Shown in pieces: positions 23,596 to 29,650 of a DNA stretch of 29,650 nucleotides. How positions within the stretch are numbered: position 1 is the stretch's first letter; the number at the start of each line of letters is the position of its first letter. The notes beneath the pieces were generated by a model. It searched no databases, was not told the origin of the DNA, and was given only the letters and a program-made list of their open reading frames with translations. The position numbers were made by a program, and so were the translations under genes. The stretch is from JBPBQZ01 sp050955105 (lineage in GTDB: Bacteria; Pseudomonadota; Gammaproteobacteria; Burkholderiales; Burkholderiaceae): NCBI GenBank assembly GCA_050955105.1, contig JBPBQZ010000042.1:1-29650 (forward strand), given 5' to 3'.

Positions 23596-24216
23596 TCAAT
23601 GACCCAGTTCGTTCGAGTTGAGCGGGCGGTGATAGCGCAGGCTGTCGACGATCCGGTTCATCTTGACCACCGGCATCTTGTCCTGGCAAAAATAATCGTT
23701 ATAAAGCGCCGCGTGATAGGCATTCAATTCGCTGTGTTCGATCGGTGTCCATTCGGTCGACGCGTGGTCCCATTCGGTACCGGTGTCGTTGGTGCCCGAG
23801 TACAAGCGCCATTCATAGGTCTGGCAGCGTAGCCCTTCGTAACGCACGTTGCGCGCGCCGGCCGGACTGGTGATCACCACCGTATAGCGAATCACATAGT
23901 CTTTGCCGATGCTCAGCGAATGCGGGTCGATCTTGAAGGTGAGCGGCGACAGCGTCGACACCGCGAAAGGCAGCAGGTCTTGGTCGCGCGGCAGCGCCGG
24001 GAAGCTGGTGACCGGATCTTCCACCCATTTCGAGCTGCGATCGAACAGCAGATCGCTCAAGCCATTGGCCGGCGCGACGTTGCCTTGATCGGTCGGATCG
24101 AGCGCGTCCATATGCCCGGTCGGATTTTGCGCATGAACGCGCGGCGAAACGGCCGCGCACATCAGGAAGGCAGCGCAGGCCAATATAGGCAAGGGCCGCA
24201 AGGCAGCATATTTCAA
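23596..24216 (-). CDS. CNP1-like family exported protein
   Basis: A 206-residue protein of the CNP1-like family (named after a cryptic neisserial protein, function unknown). The N-terminus reads as a signal peptide, MKYAALRPLPILACAAFLMC, with a likely signal peptidase I site after VHA (residue 29). The mature part has the family pattern WVEDPVTSFPALPRDQDLLPF, YVIRYTVVITSPAGARNVRYEGLRC, and a conserved tryptophan in the ATEW-like segment ASTEWTPI. I chose TTG 24216 because it places a basic residue directly after the start of the signal and has GGA upstream. The frame remains open to another TTG at 24240, which would add eight residues. It lies 43 nt downstream of rppH, probably in the same transcript. 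Confidence 0.83.
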   Translation of the reverse strand: MKYAALRPLPILACAAFLMCAAVSPRVHAQNPTGHMDALDPTDQGNVAPANGLSDLLFDRSSKWVEDPVTSFPALPRDQDLLPFAVSTLSPLTFKIDPHSLSIGKDYVIRYTVVITSPAGARNVRYEGLRCQTYEWRLYSGTNDTGTEWDHASTEWTPIEHSELNAYHAALYNDYFCQDKMPVVKMNRIVDSLRYHRPLNSNELGH

Positions 24217-24259
24217 GGGATGGGTTCCAGTGCAGTGCAACGCCGCCGGCCTGGCGGAC

Positions 24260-24940
24260 TTAGTCGTGGGAAGCTGCCTTGCGGACGGCCGAATTCGCCG
24301 CGGCCGATGACGGCGACTCGGCCGCTTCGTGCTGCTCGGGCAGATCGGATAGATGGGGCAGCACTAGTTCGGCACGCAGCCGCGTCGCATCGCTGCATGC
24401 CGCGTCGCCGCACAATCCGCCAGCGATGCCCGCGTTCGCACGCGCGACTTCACCGGCGTGCGCCATCGCCCGCCTGAAGAAGCGTGATAGCTCGGTCAAC
24501 GCGTTATGGTAAACGTCTCGCTTGAACTCGATTACCGAATTCAGCGGCACCCAGTAATCGTTCCAGCGCCATGCATCGAATTCCGGATGCCCGGTCGCCC
24601 GCAAGCAGATATCGCAGTCGCGCCCGACCATGCGCAGCAGAAACCAAATCTGTTTCTGGCCACGGTAATGGCCGCGTACTTCGCGGCGAATGAAGTGGTC
24701 AGGCACCTCATAACGCAGCCAATCGCGCGTCCGTCCAATCACCTTGACGTGCTCCGGCTTCAGGCCGACCTCTTCGTACAACTCTCGAAACATCGCCTGG
24801 ACAGGTGTTTCGCCGTACTTGATGCCGCCCTGCGGAAATTGCCAGGAATGTTCACGCAACCGCTTGCCCCAAAACACCTGATTGCGTGAATTCAGCAGCA
24901 CGATGCCGACGTTCGGGCGAAAGCCTTCACGATCCAGCAT
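24260..24940 (-). CDS. rppH: RNA pyrophosphohydrolase RppH (Nudix)
   Basis: RppH removes pyrophosphate from the 5' end of mRNA and so triggers RNase E-dependent decay. The 226-residue product begins MLDREGFRPNVGIVL, typical of the family. Its Nudix box is at 38-60 (G-x5-E-x7-REL-x-EE-x-G-L), preceded by WQFPQGGIKYGE. GRTRDWLRYEVP is the conserved RppH segment. A C-terminal tail of about 60 residues, Ala/Ser-rich and acidic, exceeds the 176 residues of E. coli and is likely disordered. ATG 24940 has AAGGTGG about 6-12 bases upstream; an in-frame start at 25039 adds a non-conserved leader that crosses the promoter region. It diverges from proS. Confidence 0.95.
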   Translation of the reverse strand: MLDREGFRPNVGIVLLNSRNQVFWGKRLREHSWQFPQGGIKYGETPVQAMFRELYEEVGLKPEHVKVIGRTRDWLRYEVPDHFIRREVRGHYRGQKQIWFLLRMVGRDCDICLRATGHPEFDAWRWNDYWVPLNSVIEFKRDVYHNALTELSRFFRRAMAHAGEVARANAGIAGGLCGDAACSDATRLRAELVLPHLSDLPEQHEAAESPSSAAANSAVRKAASHD

Positions 24941-24973
24941 ACAACCACCTTCGAATCCTTTAGAATTGCTTTG

Positions 24974-24979
24974 ATTATA
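24974..24979 (-). promoter_or_regulatory. Candidate -10 element of rppH
   Basis: A perfect TATAAT on the minus strand lies 33 nt upstream of the rppH ATG and would give a leader of about 27 nt. The overlapping plus-strand TATAAA (24976-24981) could serve proS. Neither has a good -35 match. Confidence 0.45.
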
Positions 24980-24991
24980 AACAGATAAGGG

Positions 24992-25027
24992 GCGCCGCGC
25001 ACCGATAAGGAGCGGCGCTTTTGTTTT
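24992..25027 (+). terminator. Terminator-like hairpin in the proS leader
   Basis: A perfect 7-bp GC stem (24992-24998 with 25012-25018) with a 13-nt loop is followed by TTTTGTTTT, 14 nt before the proS ATG. No plus-strand gene precedes it, so it would act only on a transcript heading into proS, that is, as an attenuator. Confidence 0.6.
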
Positions 25028-25041
25028 AGGATGAACCACGG

Positions 25042-26787
25042 ATGAAAGCGTCGCGTTTTTTTATCGGCACCTTGAAAGAAGCGCCGGCTGATGCCGAAAT
25101 CGCCAGCCACGTGCTGATGCTGCGCTCGGGGATGATTCGGCGCGTTGCCGGCGGCATCTACGACTACATGCCGTTGGGCTTGCGTACCATCCGCAAAGTC
25201 GAGCGCATCGTGCGCGAGGAGATGGACGCCGCAGGCGCGCTCGAGGTGCTGATGCCCGCCGTGCAGCCCGCCGAGCTGTGGCAGGAATCGGGGCGCTGGG
25301 TCAAATACGGGCCCGAGTTGCTGCGCCTGCGCGATCGGCACGACCGCGAATTCGTGGTCGGCCCGACGCACGAGGAAGTGGTCACCGACATCGCGCGCAA
25401 CGTCATCAAGAGTTATCGGCAAATGCCGATCAATTTCTACCAGATCCAGACGAAGTTCCGCGACGAAGTGCGGCCGCGTTTCGGCGTGATGCGCGGTCGC
25501 GAGTTCATCATGAAAGACGCCTATTCGTTCGATCGCGACCTCGCCGGGCTGCAAGTCTCCTACCAGAAAATGTATGACGCCTATGCCAAGGTCTTCACGC
25601 GAATCGGCCTGAATTTTCGCGCGGTCACCGCCGATAACGGTTCGATCGGCGGTACCGGGTCACACGAGTTCCATGTGATTGCCGATACCGGCGAAGACGC
25701 CTTGGCTTACTGTCCCGATTCGGACTATGCGGCGAACGTGGAAGCGGCCGAGGCGCTGCCCTTGTTGCCCGAGCGCGCGGCGCCGCAAGAGAATCTGGAG
25801 AAACGCGCCACGCCCGGCCAGGCGAAATGCGAAGCCGTGGCGAAGTTCCTCGGCATTCCGCTCACCCGCACGGTGAAGTCGCTGGTGTTCGCGGTAGACC
25901 CGGCCGACGCGGCCGGTGCACCGCGGATCTGGCTGGTGCTGCTGCGCGGCGACCACTCGCTCAATGAAATCAAGCTGGCCAAGCAGCCGGGTCTGGCCGG
26001 CTTCCGGCTGGCGACCGAGGCCGAGATCGCCGAGCATTTCAACACCACGCCCGGCTATATCGGCCCGCTCGGTGCCGGCGCGGCGGTGCAGCTGCTGGTC
26101 GATTCGACCGTGGCGCGCATGAGCGACCTGGTCTGTGGCGCGAATGAGGCGGGTTTCCATTATGTGGGCGTCAACTGGGCGCGCGATCTGCCCGAGCCGC
26201 AGGTGGCCGACTTGCGCAATGTGGTAGCCGGCGATCCGTCGCCCGATGGCCGTGGGGTTCTCGAAATATGCCGAGGCATCGAGGTGGGCCACGTGTTTCA
26301 GTTGGGCACCCGCTATTCCGATGCGATGAAGGCGACTTATCTCGACGAGTCAGGCAAGCCGCAGGCGATGGTGATGGGCTGCTACGGCATTGGCATCACG
26401 CGCATCGTGGGCGCTGCGATCGAGCAGAATCACGACGACAAGGGCATCATCTGGCCCGAGGCGCTCGCGCCTTTCGAAGCGGTGGTGTGCGCACTCGGTT
26501 ACGAACGCAGCGAAGCGGTGCGCGCAGCCGCCGATGGTTTGTACCAGTCATTGCTGGCGGCCGGCGTCGACGTGGTGCTGGATGATCGCGGCGAGCGCCC
26601 GGGCGTGATGTTCGCCGACTGGGAGTTGATCGGCGTGCCGCACCGGCTGGTGGTGGGCGACCGCGGACTCAAGGAAGGCAACGTCGAGTATCAAGGGCGG
26701 CGCGACACGCAGGCGTCGGCGATTTCGCTGAATGACGCGGCGGCGCATCTCAGAGCACGCATCAACGCCGCGCGGCCGTCGGTGTAA
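25042..26787 (+). CDS. proS: Prolyl-tRNA synthetase ProS
   Basis: ProS charges tRNA-Pro with proline. The 581-residue protein is the bacterial-type enzyme (E. coli 572). It has class II motifs (motif 2 around TKFRDEVRPRFGVMRGREFIMKD cut here to its core RDEVRPRFG; motif 3 around GCYGIGITRIVGA near residues 449-461). Between motifs 2 and 3 sits the YbaK-like editing insertion (about 230-390) that clears mischarged Ala-tRNA. A C-terminal anticodon-binding domain carries GVDVVLDDRGERPGVMFAD. ATG 25042 gives MKASRFFIGTLKEAP, the normal N-terminus; there is no strong ribosome-binding site. Its stop lies 11 nt from the convergent hpt stop. Confidence 0.97.
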   Translation: MKASRFFIGTLKEAPADAEIASHVLMLRSGMIRRVAGGIYDYMPLGLRTIRKVERIVREEMDAAGALEVLMPAVQPAELWQESGRWVKYGPELLRLRDRHDREFVVGPTHEEVVTDIARNVIKSYRQMPINFYQIQTKFRDEVRPRFGVMRGREFIMKDAYSFDRDLAGLQVSYQKMYDAYAKVFTRIGLNFRAVTADNGSIGGTGSHEFHVIADTGEDALAYCPDSDYAANVEAAEALPLLPERAAPQENLEKRATPGQAKCEAVAKFLGIPLTRTVKSLVFAVDPADAAGAPRIWLVLLRGDHSLNEIKLAKQPGLAGFRLATEAEIAEHFNTTPGYIGPLGAGAAVQLLVDSTVARMSDLVCGANEAGFHYVGVNWARDLPEPQVADLRNVVAGDPSPDGRGVLEICRGIEVGHVFQLGTRYSDAMKATYLDESGKPQAMVMGCYGIGITRIVGAAIEQNHDDKGIIWPEALAPFEAVVCALGYERSEAVRAAADGLYQSLLAAGVDVVLDDRGERPGVMFADWELIGVPHRLVVGDRGLKEGNVEYQGRRDTQASAISLNDAAAHLRARINAARPSV

Positions 26788-26798
26788 GCGTCGGCGGT

Positions 26799-27344
26799 TC
26801 AGGCTTCGTTGAACGCCCGAATCGCCGGCAGGTTGCGCCAGTAGCCCTTGACGTCCATCCCGCATCCGAACACATAGCGGTCGGGCACCTGCACGCCACA
26901 GAAATCGGGTTTGATCGGCTTGCTGATTGCCAGCATCTTTTCGCAGAGCACGGCGCTGGTAAAGCGCTTCGCGCCCATCTCCAGGATGCGCGCGCCGATG
27001 GCCGCCAGGGTCTGGCCTTCGTCGAGAATATCGTCGAGCACCAGCACCACCCGATCTTTCACCGACTCGGCAGGCGCCACGCGCCACTGCATATCGCCGC
27101 CCTGCGTGGTGTTCCGATAACGGGTGAGATGCACGTAGTCGAATTCAAGCGGGAAATTCAGATGCGGCAGGATCATGCCGGTGAATACCGCGGCGCCTCC
27201 CATGACGGACAGCACCAGCGGAAATTCTTCGCCGATCGCTAGCTCGATTTCGCGCGCCATCCGCTCCACCGCTGCCGTCACCTCGACTGCGGAGACGATC
27301 TCGTCCGAGCGTTCAAAAATTTGCAGCGCCTCTTCGCGGTTCAT
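26799..27344 (-). CDS. hpt: Hypoxanthine-guanine phosphoribosyltransferase
   Basis: A purine-salvage enzyme converting hypoxanthine or guanine plus PRPP to IMP or GMP. The 181-residue product has the type I phosphoribosyltransferase PRPP loop VLVLDDILDEGQTL near residues 100-113, a VMGGAAVFTG stretch near 48-57, and the base-binding region ending in VPDRYVFGCGMDV. It is closest to the long-known Burkholderia/Neisseria hypoxanthine-guanine type; exact base preference is not settled by sequence. ATG 27344 has GAGGA about 8-12 bases upstream and is preferred over ATG 27359, whose spacing to AGGG is too short. It lies 25 nt downstream of ffh and is probably co-transcribed. Confidence 0.92.
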   Translation of the reverse strand: MNREEALQIFERSDEIVSAVEVTAAVERMAREIELAIGEEFPLVLSVMGGAAVFTGMILPHLNFPLEFDYVHLTRYRNTTQGGDMQWRVAPAESVKDRVVLVLDDILDEGQTLAAIGARILEMGAKRFTSAVLCEKMLAISKPIKPDFCGVQVPDRYVFGCGMDVKGYWRNLPAIRAFNEA

Positions 27345-27369
27345 CTTTTTCTTCCTCATGCCCTGTCTA

Positions 27370-28737
27370 CTAGCGCATGCCCGGCATCATGCCTTTCATG
27401 CCGCGCATCATCTTGGCAAGATTGCCGCCTTTCAGTTTTTTCATCATGCCGCGCATCTGGTCGTATTGCGCGAGCATGCGATTCACTTCCTGCACTTGCA
27501 CGCCGGCGCCCGCCGCGATGCGTCGTTTGCGGCTGGCCTTGATCAGCTCCGGCTTCGCCCGCTCGCCTGGCGTCATCGAGCAGATGATGCCTTCCATGCG
27601 GCGCATCTGCTTTTCCGCCTGATTCATGTCGGCGTTGCCGGCCGCCGCCTGGAATTGCGCCGGCAATTTGTCGAGCATCGTCGACAGCCCGCCCATCTTC
27701 TTCATTTGCGAGAGTTGCGCGCGGAAGTCGTCCAGATCGAAGTCACCGCCCTTCTTGACCTTGGCCGCCAGCTTTTGCGCGGCCTGTACGTCGACGCCGC
27801 GTTGCGCGTCTTCGACCAGTGCCATGATGTCGCCCATGCCGAGCACGCGGCTGGCCAGGCGATCCGGATGGAACACTTCCAGGCCGTCGAGTTTCTCGCC
27901 GACACCCACGAATTTGATCGGCCGGCCGGTGACGTGTCGCACCGACAAGGCGGCGCCGCCGCGTGAATCGCCGTCGAGCTTGGTCAGCACCACACCTGTC
28001 AGCGGCAGCGCATCGTTGAAGGCCTTCGCGGTATTGACCGCATCCTGGCCGAGCATCGCATCGACCACGAACAAGGTTTCCGCCGGTTTCAGTGCGCCAT
28101 GCAGCTCGCTGATCTCGCGCATCATCGCCTCGTCGATGCCGAGACGGCCGGCGGTATCGACGATCAACACATCGTGATAGTGACGTTTCGCCCAATCCAC
28201 CGCGCCGCGCGCGATCTCGAGCGGCGTCTGGTCAGCGGTGGAGGGGAAGAAGTCGGCGCCGACCTGTTCGGTGACGGTCTTGAGCTGAGCGATAGCGGCC
28301 GGTCGATAGACGTCGCACGACACCGTGAGTACTTTCTTGCGCTGCTTTTCGCGCAGCAACTTGGCCAGCTTGCCGACAGTGGTAGTTTTGCCGGCGCCTT
28401 GCAGGCCTGCCATCAATATGATGGCCGGTGGCGTGACCGCCAGATTCAATTCGGTTGCCTGGCCGGCATAGTCACCGCCGATCATCGCCGTCAGTTCGCG
28501 TTGCACGACGCCGACCAGCGCCTGGCCTGGCGTGAGGCTGCCGATGACTTCCTCGCCCAGCGCCTTTTCGCGCACCTTCGCGATGAACTCGCGCACGACG
28601 GGCAAGGCGACGTCGGCTTCCAGCAGTGCCAGCCGCACTTCACGCAACATCTCCTGCGTGTTTTCCTCGGTCAGTCGTGCTTCGCCGCGCAGCGTCTTGA
28701 CGACGCGGGCCATGCGTTGGGTAAGAGTGTCGAGCAT
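27370..28737 (-). CDS. ffh: Signal recognition particle GTPase Ffh
   Basis: Ffh (SRP54) binds 4.5S RNA and signal sequences of nascent inner-membrane proteins and delivers them to FtsY. The 455-residue product has the helical N domain (1-90) and the G domain with GLQGAGKT at 111-118, DTAGRLGIDEAM and TKLDGDSRGGAALS. A methionine-rich M domain from about 320 ends in NLAKMMRGMKGMMPGMR. Length and domain order equal E. coli Ffh (453). Together with secA in this window it covers both main export routes. It diverges from the cytochrome-assembly gene at 28861. Confidence 0.98.
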   Translation of the reverse strand: MLDTLTQRMARVVKTLRGEARLTEENTQEMLREVRLALLEADVALPVVREFIAKVREKALGEEVIGSLTPGQALVGVVQRELTAMIGGDYAGQATELNLAVTPPAIILMAGLQGAGKTTTVGKLAKLLREKQRKKVLTVSCDVYRPAAIAQLKTVTEQVGADFFPSTADQTPLEIARGAVDWAKRHYHDVLIVDTAGRLGIDEAMMREISELHGALKPAETLFVVDAMLGQDAVNTAKAFNDALPLTGVVLTKLDGDSRGGAALSVRHVTGRPIKFVGVGEKLDGLEVFHPDRLASRVLGMGDIMALVEDAQRGVDVQAAQKLAAKVKKGGDFDLDDFRAQLSQMKKMGGLSTMLDKLPAQFQAAAGNADMNQAEKQMRRMEGIICSMTPGERAKPELIKASRKRRIAAGAGVQVQEVNRMLAQYDQMRGMMKKLKGGNLAKMMRGMKGMMPGMR

Positions 28738-28860
28738 GTTGGAATCGCTGGAAAGATGGCCTCAAAGCCGGGGCGGCCTCGCGTAGGAGCGCGGACCGAT
28801 TGCGCTACGGGCGCAGCAGTTGGCGGAAGTGGTGGTCGGCCGCTGGTGTAGACTTCGAAT

Positions 28861-29650
28861 ATGCTTATTGTACTGTATGCCCTGACTGTGTTTATCTACG
28901 CAGCGCTGTCGTTTGCTGCCTGGCACATGCGTCGCCGGCCGTTGCCCGTGAGCGCTGTCGGTGCTCGCCGCGGCGGTGCCACGGCGGCCGTCGGCGGTGT
29001 CGGCGGCAGCCTCGAAAAGGGCTTGTTGCTGGTGGCCCTGGCAGCCCACGGACTACTGCTGCACATGACGATTTTTCGCGCCGACAGCATGGTGTTCGGC
29101 TTCGCCTTCGCGCTGTCGGCGATGTTCTGGCTGGGGGGCGTGATCTATTGGATAGAGAGTTTTTTCTTTCCGATCGAAGGGCTGGGTCTGCTGGTGTTGC
29201 CGCTGGCCTGCGTGGCGCTGATCTTCCCGCTGATCTTCGGTGGCGTGCCCGTGCTCAGCTACGCGGCGGCACCGATGTTCAAGATACATTTCGTGATCGC
29301 CAATCTCGCTTATGGGCTGTTGGCGCTGGCAGCCCTGCATGCGATCCTGATGTTGCTGGTGGAGCGGCGCCTGCATCCGGTTTTACGCGGCAATACGATG
29401 CCCGGCACGGTGCCGGGTATGGCGCCGATACCCGGCCCGGATAAAGGTTGGCTGGCGATCTGGCTCGATTCGCTGCCGCCGCTGCTGACCTTGGAAAAGT
29501 TGTTGTTCCGCATGATCGGCGCCAGTTTCGTGCTGCTCACTTTAACGCTCATCTCGGGTGTGCTGTTCAGTGAGCAACTGCTGGGCGAGGCGGCGCGCTT
29601 CGATCACAAAACCGTATTCGCGGTACTGTCATGGCTGATGTTCGGCGGCG
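28861..29650 (+). CDS. CcsA/YpjD (HemX-like) cytochrome c assembly membrane protein, 3' end beyond window
   Basis: The frame is open from ATG 28861 to the window edge (263 codons seen). It encodes an integral inner-membrane protein with at least six or seven hydrophobic segments, starting at residue 2 (LIVLYALTVFIYAALSFAAW). FKIHFVIANLAYGLLALAALH contains a histidine and the pattern of the CcsA/CcmC/YpjD cytochrome c assembly domain. The partner position next to ffh is common for the ypjD-like gene in proteobacteria. It probably takes part in heme handling for c-type cytochromes, but family members next to ffh are little studied. A TAG stop lies in frame at 28849-28851, so ATG 28861 is the first possible ATG, and no ribosome-binding site precedes it. 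Confidence 0.85.
   Translation, partial: MLIVLYALTVFIYAALSFAAWHMRRRPLPVSAVGARRGGATAAVGGVGGSLEKGLLLVALAAHGLLLHMTIFRADSMVFGFAFALSAMFWLGGVIYWIESFFFPIEGLGLLVLPLACVALIFPLIFGGVPVLSYAAAPMFKIHFVIANLAYGLLALAALHAILMLLVERRLHPVLRGNTMPGTVPGMAPIPGPDKGWLAIWLDSLPPLLTLEKLLFRMIGASFVLLTLTLISGVLFSEQLLGEAARFDHKTVFAVLSWLMFGG

Overview
The window is a chromosomal segment of a beta-proteobacterium, most likely order Burkholderiales and family Burkholderiaceae. This rests on high-GC coding sequence and on gene blocks that I know from Burkholderia/Paraburkholderia chromosomes: secA-argJ-ATPase-mutT, facing yacG-zapD-coaE-pilD-pilC-pilB-corC; and ispB diverging from rplU-rpmA-obgE-proB, followed by a CNP1-like gene, rppH, proS, hpt and ffh. 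The genus cannot be fixed from the sequence alone. No transposase, integrase, phage gene, CRISPR array or rRNA was seen.

Layout. 1-4895 (+): the 3' part of secA ending in a strong intrinsic terminator, then argJ, a DUF815-type ATPase and mutT. 4892-12020 (-): a long co-directional run, in transcription order corC, pilB, pilC, pilD, coaE, zapD, yacG. It joins type IV pilus assembly (extension ATPase, platform protein, prepilin peptidase) to CoA synthesis, FtsZ-ring bundling and gyrase inhibition. 12204-12710 (-): a small multi-pass membrane protein.

12971-19036 is the least conserved-looking part. It holds a prolyl-4-hydroxylase-like 2-oxoglutarate dioxygenase (+) facing three consecutive minus-strand lipoprotein genes: a large phosphoesterase, a di-heme cytochrome c peroxidase-like protein and an unrecognised lipoprotein. 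Each gap between these three genes holds a strong hairpin without a U-tract. A tRNA-Pro(CGG) gene and its terminator close this part.

19235-28737 is housekeeping again: ispB (-), rplU-rpmA-obgE-proB (+), CNP1-like and rppH (-), proS (+), then hpt and ffh (-). A CcsA/YpjD-type cytochrome c assembly membrane protein (+) runs off the right edge.

How the genes work together: translation and protein targeting (rplU, rpmA, obgE, proS, tRNA-Pro, ffh, secA), arginine and proline synthesis (argJ, proB), nucleotide and RNA hygiene (mutT, rppH, hpt), quinone side chain and cytochrome biogenesis (ispB, ccsA-like), pilus assembly, and an envelope-anchored phosphoesterase/peroxidase module whose purpose is not evident. 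The items most worth a second look are that lipoprotein trio, the winged-helix-like unknown lipoprotein, the Ala-Glu hexamer-repeat insertion in PilD, a terminator-like hairpin just ahead of proS, and the apparently leaderless ccsA-like start.
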